From Cyclobacteriaceae bacterium (GTDB lineage Bacteria > Bacteroidota > Bacteroidia > Cytophagales > Cyclobacteriaceae), in the NCBI GenBank assembly GCA_009885605.1, contig VFKK01000284.1, positions 1 through 5,638 of the forward strand: DNA of 5,638 nt. Reading direction: 5' to 3'. The position numbers and the translations under genes are program-made. The notes under the pieces are model-generated. The model ran no database searches and was not told the DNA's origin. It saw only the letters and a list, made by a program, of their open reading frames with translations. This document shows, one piece after another, positions 5,280 to 5,638 of this stretch. Positions within the stretch are counted from its first letter, which is position 1; each line of letters opens with the position of its first letter.

Positions 5280-5638
5280 ATTCTACTGTAACTGATTTCG
5301 CCAGGTTCCGAGGTTGATCTACGTTGCAACCTCTCATCACAGCGATGTGATAGGAAAGTAATTGAAGTGGAACCACTGCGACCAAAGGAGTGAAGGCTTC
5401 ATGTGTTGCCGGAATTTCAATAACGTGATCAGCCAAAGCTTTCACACTTGTATCACCTTCTGTGACTACCGCGATTACTTTACCTTTTCTCGCTTTCACT
5501 TCCTGTATATTGCTCAGCAGCTTATCATATGCACTTTGATTCGTAGCTAATACTACAACCGGCATATGTTCATCAATCAGAGCAATAGGACCATGTTTCA
5601 TCTCGGCAGCCGGATATCCTTCGGCATGGATGTAAGAG
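5278..5638 (-). CDS. glmS: Glutamine-fructose-6-phosphate aminotransferase (isomerizing), C-terminal part
   Basis: GlmS makes glucosamine-6-phosphate from fructose-6-phosphate and glutamine, the first committed step to UDP-GlcNAc for peptidoglycan and lipid A. Only the last 119 residues are in the window; the gene continues past the right edge. They belong to the second SIS (sugar isomerase) lobe: SYIHAEGYPAAEMKHGPIAL, then SNIQEVKARKGKVIAV, and the family's hallmark end VPLQLLSYHIAVMRGCNVDQ followed by PRNLAKSVTVE. The His in KHGP (codon 5593-5595) matches E. coli His504, and the Lys in AKSVTVE (codon 5296-5298) matches Lys603, which binds fructose-6-phosphate as a Schiff base. Met at 5599-5601 is internal, not a start. 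The glutaminase domain and any leader (for example a glmS ribozyme, which is not expected in this phylum) are outside the window. The stop is TAA, immediately followed by the hairpin terminator. Confidence 0.97.
   Translation of the reverse strand, partial: SYIHAEGYPAAEMKHGPIALIDEHMPVVVLATNQSAYDKLLSNIQEVKARKGKVIAVVTEGDTSVKALADHVIEIPATHEAFTPLVAVVPLQLLSYHIAVMRGCNVDQPRNLAKSVTVE

Noticed and set aside
5278..5601. Separate 107-residue gene starting at the ATG 5599-5601
   Set aside because: The reading frame stays open to the window edge with conserved GlmS residues (SYIHAEGYPAAE), so this Met is internal to glmS.

Overview
The window looks like chromosomal DNA of a Bacteroidota bacterium, probably of the Cytophagales/Cyclobacteriaceae type. 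The basis is the A+T-rich sequence, a C-terminal type IX secretion (T9SS) sorting domain, PKD-like repeats, two TAnnTTTG-type -7 promoter boxes, weak or absent Shine-Dalgarno sequences, and a Bacteroidota-like release factor 1. The genus assignment is inference; I could run no search.

Layout from left to right. The start of a lipoprotein gene (minus strand) runs off the left edge at base 1. A 158-base divergent intergenic region follows, with a good promoter for a large plus-strand gene at 394-3210. That gene encodes a 938-residue secreted protein with a signal peptide, fourteen YCF48/BNR-like propeller blades, three PKD-like domains and a T9SS sorting domain. It converges on a minus-strand GNAT acetyltransferase gene (3224-3748), and one short hairpin carries both stop codons. 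Upstream of the acetyltransferase, on the same strand, is prfA (3832-4908), encoding peptide chain release factor 1. At the right edge is the 3' end of glmS (minus strand, 5278 to the edge), ending in a strong hairpin terminator.

The 370 bases between glmS and prfA are not empty. They hold, on the plus strand, the remains of a small Kazal-type protease-inhibitor lipoprotein gene. Its Kazal signature is readable, but it has an in-frame TGA where a glycine is expected, lacks conserved cysteines, and has no start codon in frame.

The genes do not form one functional system. prfA (translation termination) and glmS (glucosamine-6-phosphate synthesis for the cell envelope) are housekeeping genes; the acetyltransferase may be partly co-transcribed with prfA. 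The surface protein and the lipoprotein are envelope or secreted products transcribed divergently. I see no mobile element, CRISPR array, RNA gene or defence system. The most notable items are the Kazal relic, the 14-blade (2 x 7) architecture of the T9SS cargo, and stop codons that repeatedly lie inside terminator-like stems.
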